DNA of 64,000 nucleotides, taken from contig JBBPIE010000033.1 in assembly GCA_038040485.1 (NCBI GenBank), positions 15,921-79,920 on the forward strand, in the 5' to 3' direction. This document shows, piece after piece, positions 33,190 to 41,282 of the stretch. The notes under the pieces are model-generated. The model ran no database searches. It had not been told where the DNA came from and was given only the letters and a program-made list of their open reading frames with translations. The DNA comes from Onstottus_B arcticum. Its GTDB lineage: Bacteria; Acidobacteriota; Blastocatellia; UBA7656. Made by a program: the position numbers and the translations under genes. Numbering within the stretch: position 1 is the stretch's first letter; each line of letters begins with the position of its first letter.

Positions 33190-33219
33190 TTGACAATGAG
33201 GTTGCGGCTTTGCAATAGT
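33190..33219 (+). promoter_or_regulatory. Putative sigma-70 promoter of the phosphatidyltransferase gene
   Basis: A consensus TTGACA (33190-33195), 18-nt spacer and AATAGT (33214-33219) lie 46 bp before the start codon. The -35 box is perfect, the -10 box 4 of 6. Confidence 0.45.
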
Positions 33220-33265
33220 AGCGCTTCGCTGGTGGCGGCGATGGCCTAAGCACGGAGGCCTGTTG

Positions 33266-33976
33266 ATGATAAGTGAAGCCATCGGGACCGGTGGTAAGCG
33301 GATACTGGGAGCAATCGTTCGCTGGGTTTCGCGAAGCCGGATAAACCCTAACGTTCTGACCTTCATCGGGCTGCTTATCAACATCGGCTGCGGCGTGCTG
33401 TACGGCTACGGGATGTTTTTCAAGGCGGGGTTGTTGATGATCCTCGCCAACGTCTTTGATATGCTGGACGGACACGTGGCGCGGCTTCGAGGTCGAGTTA
33501 CCAGGTTCGGTGCGTTCTTTGATTCGGTTATCGATCGCTATTCTGACATAATAGTGTATGTCGGAATAATGGTCTTCTATGCGCGCGACACCGAGAAGCA
33601 TTCGACGCTGCTCGTGGCATTGACAGGGCTCGCGCTGGTAGGCTCCGTGATGGTCAGCTACTCGCGTGCGCGAGCCGAGTCGCTGGACATTGCGTGCAAA
33701 GTCGGTTTCCTCGAACGGCCGGAGCGAGTGGTTTTGTTGATCATCGGTTCGCTGACCGAAATCGGTCCGGCTTCGAACCCGTTCCTGCACAAGATGCCGC
33801 AGGTGCTTTGGGTGCTGGCCTTGTTGTCGCACTGGACCGTGGTGCACAGGGTTTATCACACGTGGCGCGAACTGCGAGAGCCCGATCGCGCTGCCGTCGA
33901 AGCCGAGCGCTTGAAGCGAGAGGAAGCACCAGGCGAAGAAAAGCTTTTGAGAGCGGAACATTTCGTCCAGAACTGA
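33266..33976 (+). CDS. CDP-alcohol phosphatidyltransferase family protein
   Basis: 236 residues from ATG 33266 with GGAGG about 7 nt upstream. The catalytic signature D-G-x2-A-R-x8-G-x3-D-x3-D is intact (LDGHVARLRGRVTRFGAFFDSVIDR, residues about 70-93). About five membrane segments. The family transfers a phosphatidyl or similar group from CDP-diacylglycerol to an alcohol (glycerol-3-P, inositol-P, choline). The partner alcohol cannot be read; the inositol-phosphate group is one option. Lys/Glu-rich cytoplasmic tail. Confidence 0.88.
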   Translation: MISEAIGTGGKRILGAIVRWVSRSRINPNVLTFIGLLINIGCGVLYGYGMFFKAGLLMILANVFDMLDGHVARLRGRVTRFGAFFDSVIDRYSDIIVYVGIMVFYARDTEKHSTLLVALTGLALVGSVMVSYSRARAESLDIACKVGFLERPERVVLLIIGSLTEIGPASNPFLHKMPQVLWVLALLSHWTVVHRVYHTWRELREPDRAAVEAERLKREEAPGEEKLLRAEHFVQN

Positions 33977-34050
33977 TTTTGAGTTCTGCAAGGAAGACAA
34001 CTGTGGACGCGACGATTGGAATTCAGAATCAGTTCGGAAGGAAGCAGTCG

Positions 34051-34788
34051 ATGGATTGCCCGTGTTGCGGCGTGAGCATAACGCTTGGCGTGGAGCGGTG
34101 CGGGTGCGGAGCCCGGTTCGTGGGCGAGCCGCTCGACGATGCGCCGCTCAAGATCCAGCGCCTGGGACCCGTCATGACTTCGGTTTTGCTGCTCGCGATT
34201 GTTGTCGTGGTGTCACTCGCCTTCACGAAGTGGCTGGCGTTTGCAGGGGTTGTAGTGTTGTGGTCTTCGTGGCGAGCGGTGAAGCTTGCCCGGCGAAATC
34301 CGGAATGGTACGGCGGTTATCGAACAGCAGCGACGACGCTGACCATGACGATCCTTGCAAGCACGATTCTGGGGGCTTACGGCATTTCTCACATTCCAAT
34401 CGCTCTCGAAAACCGGCGCATCCGCCAGATAGCAGCGACCCAGGCGCTTTGCTATCACGTCCAAATCTTGCTCGAAGAGTACAAGCGTACTTATGGCTCG
34501 TACCCAAGGAACGCGCAGGAATACGAAAAGGCGATAGGGAAATCGCTCCCGATGGATTATTGGGAACAGAGCATCAAGTACCAAAGCTACACCGATGCAA
34601 TCGCCGACGGAACTAACCCATCGTCACTCGGCCGGACCGGCCTTCCCTTCAACAATTTTGAGCTGCGCTCGGCAGGACCGGACGGCAAGCTCGGCACCGA
34701 TGACGACGTCATCATGCGCGACGGCATATTCTTCCCGAACTCCGAAGTAAGGAAACAGCCAGCAGGCCGAATCTCGGCTGATCGATAG
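34051..34788 (+). CDS. Zinc-ribbon membrane protein with pseudopilin-like C terminus
   Basis: 245 residues from ATG with AAGGAAG upstream. An N-terminal zinc ribbon (CPCC...CGCG, residues 3-18) is followed by two membrane segments (about 40-65), another at 95-115, then a soluble domain. Its end, FNNFELRSAGPDGKLGTDDD, is the calcium-site sequence found at the C terminus of GspG-type major pseudopilins, and LLEEYKRTYGSYPRNAQEYEKAIG matches the preceding pseudopilin region. The prepilin peptidase N-terminal motif is absent. It is therefore a hybrid, probably membrane-held and non-assembling. Confidence 0.7.
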   Translation: MDCPCCGVSITLGVERCGCGARFVGEPLDDAPLKIQRLGPVMTSVLLLAIVVVVSLAFTKWLAFAGVVVLWSSWRAVKLARRNPEWYGGYRTAATTLTMTILASTILGAYGISHIPIALENRRIRQIAATQALCYHVQILLEEYKRTYGSYPRNAQEYEKAIGKSLPMDYWEQSIKYQSYTDAIADGTNPSSLGRTGLPFNNFELRSAGPDGKLGTDDDVIMRDGIFFPNSEVRKQPAGRISADR

Positions 34789-34902
34789 CAGGCGACCGTG
34801 CAACGGGCCCAAGGGCTTTCGGCCGGCGCACCGCTATCGGGAAAGCTTGTGCTGCGCTCTTACTAAGTTCGCGGCCGCGCCGGTCTCAACCCTCCTGCGT
34901 TT

Positions 34903-36417
34903 ATGTTTAGCAAGCTGCTGATCGCCAATCGCGGGGAGATAGCGGTCCGAATCGCGCGGGCCTGCCGTGAGATGGGTATTTCACCCGTCGCGGTTTACTC
35001 GGACGCCGACCGCGCGTCCCTTCACGTTCGCGTCGCAGAAGAAGCCGTTCACATCGGGCCGTCACCCTCCAACGAAAGCTACCTCGTCATCGACAAGATC
35101 ATCGGCGCCGCGCGACAAGTCGGCGCGGAAGCGATTCACCCCGGCTATGGATTCCTTTCAGAGAACGCCGGCTTCGCCCAGGCAGTTGAAGACGCCGGCC
35201 TTGTGCTGATAGGCCCGCCGGCTTCTGCGATGCGATTAATGGGGTCCAAGACCAGTGCTCGCATCACAGCGCAAACCGCGGGCGTTCCGCTTGTGCCCGG
35301 GACTACAAGCTCGTTGGCTTCACTCGAGGAAGCCGAGTCAGTCGCTGAAGCCGTCGGCTACCCGATCATGCTCAAAGCCGCATCGGGCGGAGGCGGCAAG
35401 GGAATGCGGCTTGTGCGCTCGCGTGAGGAACTCGCGAGCGCCTACTCGCTCGCGCAGTCCGAAGCCGCTTCGAGTTTCAATGATGCGTCGGTTTACATCG
35501 AGAAGTACATCGACCGGCCTCGCCACGTTGAGATTCAGTTGATCGGCGACCGTCACGGAAACATTGTTTATCTCGGCGAGCGTGAGTGCTCGCTTCAACG
35601 GCGTCATCAGAAAGTCATCGAGGAGTGTCCCTCTCCCGTGCTCGACGAAGGGCTGCGTCAGCGAATGGGAGAGGCGGCCGTCAAGGTCGCGCGCGCGGCC
35701 GGCTACGTGAACGCCGGAACTGTTGAGTTCCTTTTGGATGCGCAGCGGAATTTCTACTTCCTTGAGATGAACACCCGGCTTCAGGTCGAGCACCCGGTCA
35801 CCGAACTGGTCACCGGCCGCGACCTGGTTCACGAGCAGATAAGAGTCGCCGCCGGCGAGAAGCTGTCGTTTGCTCAAGAGGACATTGCGATGCGAGGCGC
35901 CGCAATCGAGTGCCGCATCTATGCCGAGGATCCCGACAACGGCTTCCTGCCGAGCCCCGGGCTGATCACAAGGTTGGTGGAGCCCGCGGGGCCGGGCGTT
36001 CGGTACGACAGCGGCAGTTATCAAGGTTGGGAAGTGCCGATCTTCTACGATTCGCTGCTCGCGAAGTTGTGCGTGTGGGCCGAGACTCGCGAGGCGGCAG
36101 TGAATCGGCTTACGCGAGTCCTCGATGAATACACAATCGAGGGTATCAACACCACGCTCCCTTTCTTTCGCGCGGTAGCGCGCGACCCGGAATTCAGACG
36201 CGGCGAGTTTGATACAGGATTCATCGATCGGTTCCTCAGTCCCGAGGCCAGAGCAAAGCGCTCAAACGATGGCCCGGCCGACCCGACGCTCGCTGACCTT
36301 GCGGCGATCGCGGCGGTGTTGCACTCAAAGGCTTCCGCGCGCGGAGCCGCATCTTCGCAGGGACGTTCGGATGAAAGCCGCTGGAAGCTTGAGGCGCGGC
36401 TTGCTCAACGACGGTGA
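34903..36417 (+). CDS. accC: Biotin carboxylase subunit
   Basis: 504 residues beginning FSKLLIANRGEIAVRIARACREMG. ATP-grasp motifs are present: KAASGGGGKGMRLVRS, ERECSLQRRHQKVIEE, MNTRLQVEHPVTELVTGRDLV and the catalytic Arg in VRYDSG. Carboxylates biotin on the carrier protein using ATP and bicarbonate. Longer than E. coli AccC by about 55 residues; the tail is Ala/Ser-rich. The next gene encodes a BT-type carrier, so the enzyme may belong to a propionyl- or acyl-CoA carboxylase; no carboxyltransferase is nearby. Confidence 0.92.
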   Translation: MFSKLLIANRGEIAVRIARACREMGISPVAVYSDADRASLHVRVAEEAVHIGPSPSNESYLVIDKIIGAARQVGAEAIHPGYGFLSENAGFAQAVEDAGLVLIGPPASAMRLMGSKTSARITAQTAGVPLVPGTTSSLASLEEAESVAEAVGYPIMLKAASGGGGKGMRLVRSREELASAYSLAQSEAASSFNDASVYIEKYIDRPRHVEIQLIGDRHGNIVYLGERECSLQRRHQKVIEECPSPVLDEGLRQRMGEAAVKVARAAGYVNAGTVEFLLDAQRNFYFLEMNTRLQVEHPVTELVTGRDLVHEQIRVAAGEKLSFAQEDIAMRGAAIECRIYAEDPDNGFLPSPGLITRLVEPAGPGVRYDSGSYQGWEVPIFYDSLLAKLCVWAETREAAVNRLTRVLDEYTIEGINTTLPFFRAVARDPEFRRGEFDTGFIDRFLSPEARAKRSNDGPADPTLADLAAIAAVLHSKASARGAASSQGRSDESRWKLEARLAQRR

Positions 36418-36443
36418 CGCGCAATCCGCAGTTTGGCTCAAAC

Positions 36444-36935
36444 ATGAAATACGAAGCGGAGATAGACGGTCATCAGATAAGCCTCGAAGTCGAGCAACGC
36501 AACGGGCGTGTCGTTGCCGCGGCCGGCCAGCGAAGCTACGACATGGAAGTGACCAGCCCGGAACCCGGTGTGTACCTGATGTTCCTGGGAGACCAGGTTT
36601 TCGAAGCGCGTGTTTGGTCCGCGGATACAAACTCGTTGCGCGTAGCAGTGGGCGGCCGCCTGTTCACCGCAAGCATCATCGACCGCAAGCATCGTCGAAC
36701 CGTCGAACACCGTCCGGAAGGCCCCCAGCAGATTACTGCGCCTATGCCGGGGAAAGTAGTTCGAGTTCTGTTAAGGCCTGGCGACGAGGTTGCCGCAGGC
36801 CAGGGAGTCATCGTCGTTGAAGCGATGAAGATGCAGAACGAAATCAAGTCCACCAAAGCCGGCCGCATCCTGGAAATCCGCGTCGCTGAAGGCGAATCCG
36901 TCAACAACAAACAGGTGCTTGCCATCGTCGAATAA
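36444..36935 (+). CDS. Biotin carboxyl carrier protein with BT-type domain
   Basis: 163 residues from ATG 36444; a GTG at 36414 overlapping the accC stop (GTGA) would add 10 residues. The first 90 residues are strand-rich like the BT domain of propionyl-CoA carboxylase alpha subunits. The C-terminal biotinyl domain has the EAMKMQNEI site (Lys is biotinylated) and APMPGKVVRVLL. Gene order biotin carboxylase then BT-carrier is a split version of the propionyl-CoA carboxylase alpha chain. Confidence 0.88.
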   Translation: MKYEAEIDGHQISLEVEQRNGRVVAAAGQRSYDMEVTSPEPGVYLMFLGDQVFEARVWSADTNSLRVAVGGRLFTASIIDRKHRRTVEHRPEGPQQITAPMPGKVVRVLLRPGDEVAAGQGVIVVEAMKMQNEIKSTKAGRILEIRVAEGESVNNKQVLAIVE

Positions 36936-36943
36936 CCCGCCTG

Positions 36944-37025
36944 GTAGCATAGACTTTAGTCTGTGTGTTCGATGTAAACGAGCTATGAACATCGAGGACG
37001 CCACACAGACTAAAGTCTATGCTAC
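36944..37025. repeat. 82-bp palindromic element with perfect 24-bp arms
   Basis: Left arm 36944-36967 (GTAGCATAGACTTTAGTC...) and right arm 37002-37025 are exact reverse complements over 24 bp. An inner 6-bp pair (CGATGT 36970-36975, ACATCG 36989-36994) extends the hairpin. It begins 9 nt after the carrier stop. It resembles a MITE or large REP rather than a terminator; the nearest T-rich sequence is TTCTTC. The rest of the gap to 37143 shows nothing else. Confidence 0.85.
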
Positions 37026-37143
37026 TTCTTCAGGCAAATCCCTATCATGTTGTGGCGATGGTTGGTTTGTGGCGATGGATTGGTTGGGTGTGTTCGTCCG
37101 GCGGTCAGTTCTTTTTTGAGATTCGCGGCGGCTGAGCTGCCTC

Positions 37144-38220
37144 CTAGGCGGCTTCAGCGTCACCCTTGAGCTTCTCGGCTTGATAGTGCGCAACCAGCGC
37201 GTCTATCAACTCCCCGATGTCGCCTTCCATGAAAAGGTTCAACTGGTGGGACGTGTAGCCAATGCGATGATCCGTGACGCGATTGTCTTTGAAGTTGTAC
37301 GTGCGAATCTTTTCCGAACGGTCGCCCGAGCCTACCATCGAACGCCGTTCGCTCGCGATAGCCTGGTGCTGTTTGTCCTGCTCCATCTCGAGCAGGCGCG
37401 AGCGCAGCACTCGCATCGCCTTCTCGCGATTCTTGATCTGCGACTTTTCGTCCTGCATCGACACAACGGTGTTTGAAGGAAGGTGAGTTATTCGCACAGC
37501 CGAGTAAGTCGTGTTCACCGACTGGCCGCCGGGACCCGAAGAGCAGAACGTGTCGATGCGTAAGTCCTTCGCATCTATCTTGATGTCGACTTCTTCGGCC
37601 TCAGGAAGAACGGCGACTGTGATAGCCGACGTGTGAATGCGGCCCGATGCTTCGGTCTGAGGAACGCGCTGGACTCGATGAACGCCCGATTCGTGTTTGA
37701 GCTTCGAGTAGACGCGCGTGCCTTCGATCAGCAGGATCGCTTCCTTGAGACCGCCGATGCCTGACTCGCTTGCTTCCAGGACTTGAACGCGCCACTTCTG
37801 CCGCTCGCCGTATCGCGTGTACATGCGAACGATCTCTGCAGCGAACAGCGTAGCTTCATCGCCGCCGGTCCCGGCTCGAATCTCGAGTATGACGTTCTTC
37901 TCGTCGTTCGGATCTTTTGGCAACAGCAAGACTTTCAGCTCGGCTTCAATGGCATCGCGGCGCTCTTGAAGCTCCGCCAGTTCGCCGCGTGCCAGCGCAA
38001 GCATCTCGGCGTCATCTTCGGCGGTCAACATCTCCTCCGTCTCGGCTACGCCGCGGGCAAGCGATTTGTACTCGCGATACTTGCCGACGATTTCTTCGAG
38101 TTCGCGGTGTTGCCGCGCCGTGCGGGTGTACTTCTGCTGGTCCGCCAGCAGCTCCGGATCGCTGAGCTGTTGCGAAACGTCTTCAAGCCTTAGTTCGATT
38201 GCATCTAATCTGCTAAACAT
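37144..38220 (-). CDS. prfA: Peptide chain release factor 1
   Basis: 358 residues, the normal RF1 length. GGQ sits in SSGPGGQSVNTTYSAVRITH (about residue 230) and catalyses peptidyl-tRNA hydrolysis. The recognition region VPQTEASGRIHTSAITVAVLPE is the RF1 type (UAA/UAG). The start ATG abuts the heptamer array 38221-38330, so the leader is repeat sequence. Gene order rpmE-DUF1385-prfA on the minus strand is a familiar bacterial block. Confidence 0.95.
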   Translation of the reverse strand: MFSRLDAIELRLEDVSQQLSDPELLADQQKYTRTARQHRELEEIVGKYREYKSLARGVAETEEMLTAEDDAEMLALARGELAELQERRDAIEAELKVLLLPKDPNDEKNVILEIRAGTGGDEATLFAAEIVRMYTRYGERQKWRVQVLEASESGIGGLKEAILLIEGTRVYSKLKHESGVHRVQRVPQTEASGRIHTSAITVAVLPEAEEVDIKIDAKDLRIDTFCSSGPGGQSVNTTYSAVRITHLPSNTVVSMQDEKSQIKNREKAMRVLRSRLLEMEQDKQHQAIASERRSMVGSGDRSEKIRTYNFKDNRVTDHRIGYTSHQLNLFMEGDIGELIDALVAHYQAEKLKGDAEAA

Positions 38221-38330
38221 GGGTCTCTGGTCTGTGGTTTCTGGTTTGTGGTTTCTGGTTTGTGGTTTCTGGTTCGTGTCCGCCGGCTTCTTTCGAACCG
38301 GAAACCAGAAACCAGAAACTAGAAACCAAC
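38221..38330. repeat. Inverted GGTTTCT heptamer array between DUF1385 gene and prfA
   Basis: Left arm 38221-38278 (GGTTTCT, GGTTTGT alternating units) and right arm 38295-38330 (AGAAACC units) with a GC-rich centre. The prfA ATG touches one end; the DUF1385 stop codon TAG lies inside the other arm. Confidence 0.9.
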
Positions 38331-39422
38331 GTTTGCCGGCTCCAGCTTAAGCGACTCTTTCAGAGCATAGATCGCGACTTCCAACTGAGAATCGTCCGGT
38401 TCTTTCGTCGTGATGTTCTGAAGCCACAATCCCGGCCGCGTGATCACCGAGAAAAACCATTGAGCCTTGCTGTTCGCCGACGCGCGAATAATCTCGTAAG
38501 ACACACCGGCTACCACCGGGATCAGCATCAGCCTCACAAGGAAGTTCAAAAACAGCGAGTCGAACTTCACCACCGAGAACGCGACTATCGAAACGATCAT
38601 CACCACCATCAGAAAGCTCGTGCCGCAACGCGGGTGCTGCCGCCGCTTGGTGCGCGCGTTAGCGACCGTCAGCTCTTCGTCAGCTTCCCAGGTGTAGACG
38701 ACTTTGTGCTCGGCGCCGTGATACTCAAAGACCCTTCGGATGTCACGAAGCAACGAGAAACTCGTGATCATTATCAGGAAGAACGTCATTCGTATCAGCC
38801 CGTCCACCAGGTTGAAAGCGACCGAAGGCCTGATCGGATGCAGCGCCGCGCGCAGCCACGCCCACGCGTCCGCGTACCACGTGCCGCTCGCCGACGCCGC
38901 GCCCATCGTCCCGCCTTCGAGATAGACAAAGAGCATATTGGTCAGCAGCAAGGGCAGCACGATAAACAACAGGACGTTGAAAAACAGGGCGAAGATAATC
39001 GATCCTGCCGCGCCTGCCGTTGTTGTCTTCCTGGCTTTTTGGGTTTTCGCCGCGGCGGACGGCCTGGACGCTGTCGCGACGCCTACAGCGGCGGTTGTCC
39101 CAAACATCGGCGTCACTCCGGGCGCCAACGGCTCTACTTTCTTGTCGTCCGCCGCGTCGCTCTCGGCTTCGTGAAAAGCCACATTGGCCGAAAAGTTCAA
39201 CGCCTTGATCCCCAGCACCATCGATTGAAGAAGCACAGCCGAGCCGCGCAGCACCGGCAGCTTCAAGATCGGGTACTTCACCGAGAGCGCCGGCAGCAAC
39301 TCGCTCTTTGAGACGATCTCTCCGTTTGGCTTGCGGACCGCGACCGCGTACGAATGCGGTGCGCGCATCATCACGCCTTCGATGACCGCTTGCCCGCCGA
39401 CGATGATCTGGTCTTCTCTCAT
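38319..39422 (-). CDS. DUF1385 membrane protein
   Basis: 367 residues. The start EDQIIVGGQAVIEGVMMRAPHSYAVAVR is the family signature. Membrane helices follow near 60-80, 135-160, 205-225 and 260-290, with the conserved FEYHGAEHKVVYTWE and HPRCGTSFL segments. A low-complexity insertion (SRPSAAAKTQKARKTTTAG) lies at about 115-140. Function unknown; the family usually sits beside prfA and rpmE, as here. The last residues (NVGF-stop) are read from the heptamer repeat, so the native C terminus may have been replaced. Confidence 0.88.
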   Translation of the reverse strand: MREDQIIVGGQAVIEGVMMRAPHSYAVAVRKPNGEIVSKSELLPALSVKYPILKLPVLRGSAVLLQSMVLGIKALNFSANVAFHEAESDAADDKKVEPLAPGVTPMFGTTAAVGVATASRPSAAAKTQKARKTTTAGAAGSIIFALFFNVLLFIVLPLLLTNMLFVYLEGGTMGAASASGTWYADAWAWLRAALHPIRPSVAFNLVDGLIRMTFFLIMITSFSLLRDIRRVFEYHGAEHKVVYTWEADEELTVANARTKRRQHPRCGTSFLMVVMIVSIVAFSVVKFDSLFLNFLVRLMLIPVVAGVSYEIIRASANSKAQWFFSVITRPGLWLQNITTKEPDDSQLEVAIYALKESLKLEPANVGF

Positions 39423-39551
39423 AACTAACTGAAATAGAAATTGGTTGCCGGAATCCGCTTGCGCCTCAATCGCTCAAGGCTCTTGGAGAGAGCTTTCAGC
39501 GTTTACGAGGCGGCCGGGCGGTCCGACAACCAATATTCGGTTGTTGATGGC

Positions 39552-39791
39552 TTAAGCTTCGGTAGCTTCTGTAGCTTCGGTGGTACCTTCTGTCTTGCGG
39601 CCGTACCTGCGATTGAAGCGCTCGACGCGCCCGGCGGTGTCCACAAGCTTCTGCTTGCCGGTGAAGAACGGATGGCAGCTCGAGCAGATCTCCAGCCGGA
39701 TCTCGGACTTGGTCGAGCGAGTCTCCCACGTGGTACCGCACGCGCAATGCACGTTCGCGTTTACGTATTTCGGATGAATGTCAGCCTTCAC
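39552..39791 (-). CDS. rpmE: 50S ribosomal protein L31
   Basis: 79 residues. MKADIHPKYVNANVHCACGTT gives Cys16 and Cys18; Cys36 and Cys39 in EICSSCHPFFTG complete the zinc-binding C+ form. VERFNRRYG is the usual end of the fold; a Thr/Glu/Ala repeat tail (TTEATEATEA) follows, encoded by a short tandem repeat at 39555-39585. An inverted repeat (ACAACC/GGTTGT, 39525-39545) lies just downstream and may end the transcript. Confidence 0.93.
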   Translation of the reverse strand: MKADIHPKYVNANVHCACGTTWETRSTKSEIRLEICSSCHPFFTGKQKLVDTAGRVERFNRRYGRKTEGTTEATEATEA

Positions 39792-39950
39792 TTCATTGCT
39801 CCTGTCGGGAAAGTTTCAGTCAAAGCAACAAGTAAAGCTACCCGATGGCGCCAACGAGTGTCAAGCTTGACGCCAAAAACCAAGAACGCCGGGCGGAGGC
39901 TCGCGCCCTCGACGCCGGCGATCCGGTTGTTATGGAGGAAGGGAATGGGT

Positions 39951-40694
39951 TTAGGGATGGCGCAGACTGAGATCGCCTGAGACTGACGACATCTTCAATC
40001 GCGCTGAACCCTCGCCGATCTTGCCGCGGGCCGAACTGCGCGAGCCGTACTTCTCGGTGCGCACCTCGAGCGGGAAGTCGGTCTTGATATCGCCGCTGAA
40101 GCTCGACATATCGACATCCGCGCCGAGGCTGGCCGGAAGCTTGACGCTCACGTCGCCGCTCACGCTGGAGAACTTCATATCGTCCCCGCCGTCGAGTCGA
40201 TCTACGAGAACTTCGACATCGCCGCTGACGGACGACGCGCTCACCGCGCCGGAGATGTTCTTGACCCGCACGTCGCCGCTCACCGCGGAAGCATTCACGC
40301 GGCCGCTGACCCCGCTGACCTCGACGTCGCCGCTGACCGACGAGATTCCATCGAAGACGTAGCTAACCGAACGCGGCACCTGAACTTCAAACTGGATGCT
40401 CGCGTCGCAATCACAGCGCTTGGGGTAGCGCACTCCGATATCAACCCGGCTGTCGGTGCTCTTGTCTTCGACCTCGACTTTGTCCTGGTCGCGGCCTTTC
40501 TTCGTTCCCTTGACGACGATCGAGTCTCGGTCATAGGCGATCACTCGGACGTCTCCCGAGATATTGCCGATGTGAATCTGCCCGCCCGAAGCCAGCCGGT
40601 ATGACTTCTGGAAGTCCTGGGCGGAAGCCGTCCCTGCCGCCACCAGGACGGCAAGCGACGCGATAATGGATAGGCGAAACTGTTTCTTGGTCAT
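39951..40694 (-). CDS. DUF4097-family exported beta-helix-like protein
   Basis: 247 residues with a signal peptide (MTKKQFRLSIIASLAVLVAAGTASA). The body repeats a GNISGDVRV / SVSGDVEVSG / AVSGDVRVKNISG pattern about every 20 residues, typical of DUF4097 right-handed strand repeats. Two Cys (CDCDAS) sit near residue 95. Such proteins are exported and of unknown function, often in acidobacteria and Bacteroidota. Upstream lies the 114-bp palindrome at 40764-40877. Confidence 0.8.
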   Translation of the reverse strand: MTKKQFRLSIIASLAVLVAAGTASAQDFQKSYRLASGGQIHIGNISGDVRVIAYDRDSIVVKGTKKGRDQDKVEVEDKSTDSRVDIGVRYPKRCDCDASIQFEVQVPRSVSYVFDGISSVSGDVEVSGVSGRVNASAVSGDVRVKNISGAVSASSVSGDVEVLVDRLDGGDDMKFSSVSGDVSVKLPASLGADVDMSSFSGDIKTDFPLEVRTEKYGSRSSARGKIGEGSARLKMSSVSGDLSLRHP

Positions 40695-40763
40695 ATTCAG
40701 TAGAACTCCTTACGAGACTTTGTGTAAAACGCTAGTTAGTGGCGCTGTTCGCCGAAAGGTTTC

Positions 40764-40877
40764 ACTATGGAGTGCATCTGCTCGTCGCAGTGAGGTGCGT
40801 GTCAGTAGCTCGACCGTCAGAAAGAGCTCTCCCTAACGGTCGAGCTACCGACACGATAAGCAGCACCGCTCCATAGT
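40764..40877. repeat. Complex palindromic element between two divergent genes
   Basis: Outer arms ACTATGGAG (40764-40772) and CTCCATAGT (40869-40877). Inner arms GTGTCAGTAGCTCGACCGT (40799-40817) and ACGGTCGAGCTACCGACAC (40836-40854), complementary except for one mismatched position. It fills the gap between the DUF4097 gene and the pterin dehydratase and must overlap their promoters. Confidence 0.8.
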
Positions 40878-40934
40878 CGGGTTGACGCGATAGCAAGCGG
40901 GTAACACAATAGGGCGTCGGGTCGGGGGCGAGCG

Positions 40935-41276
40935 ATGAGCACGATGACTTGTGATTCAACCGCGGTGGTTCTGACGGATGATGAAATCGCCCACAGGTTA
41001 GCGGCGCTGACGGGTTGGTCAAACAACGGGAGGTGGATCGAGAAGACCTACCGGTTCAAGAACTTCCTGCGTGCGATGTCATTCTTGAACGCCGTGGCTT
41101 ACCTTGCCGAGTCTGTCAATCATCATCCGGACTTGATGATTCATTACCGCGAACTGACTGTTCGCAACTGGACTCACATAGCTGGCGGCATAACAGAACA
41201 CGACTTCTCGCTCGCTGCGAGGATTGACCAGCTAGTCCGCGATCACGAATCCAGACGAGAATCAAACCAGGGGTAG
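40935..41276 (+). CDS. phhB: 4a-hydroxytetrahydrobiopterin dehydratase
   Basis: 113 residues, the usual length. The active-site motif is ESVNHHPD with paired His, and RFKNFLRAMSFLNAVAYLAE and LTVRNWTHIAGGITEHDFSLAARID are diagnostic of PCD/DCoH. Recycles 4a-carbinolamine pterin after aromatic hydroxylation. An ATG 9 nt later is an alternative start. The disulfide oxidoreductase starts 7 nt after its stop, so the two are probably co-transcribed. Confidence 0.93.
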   Translation: MSTMTCDSTAVVLTDDEIAHRLAALTGWSNNGRWIEKTYRFKNFLRAMSFLNAVAYLAESVNHHPDLMIHYRELTVRNWTHIAGGITEHDFSLAARIDQLVRDHESRRESNQG

Positions 41277-41282
41277 TTCGAA

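Noticed and set aside
38262..39311. 349-residue plus-strand open frame
   Set aside because: Antisense to the DUF1385 gene and partly made of heptamer repeat; composition is His/Arg-rich as expected of a shadow frame.
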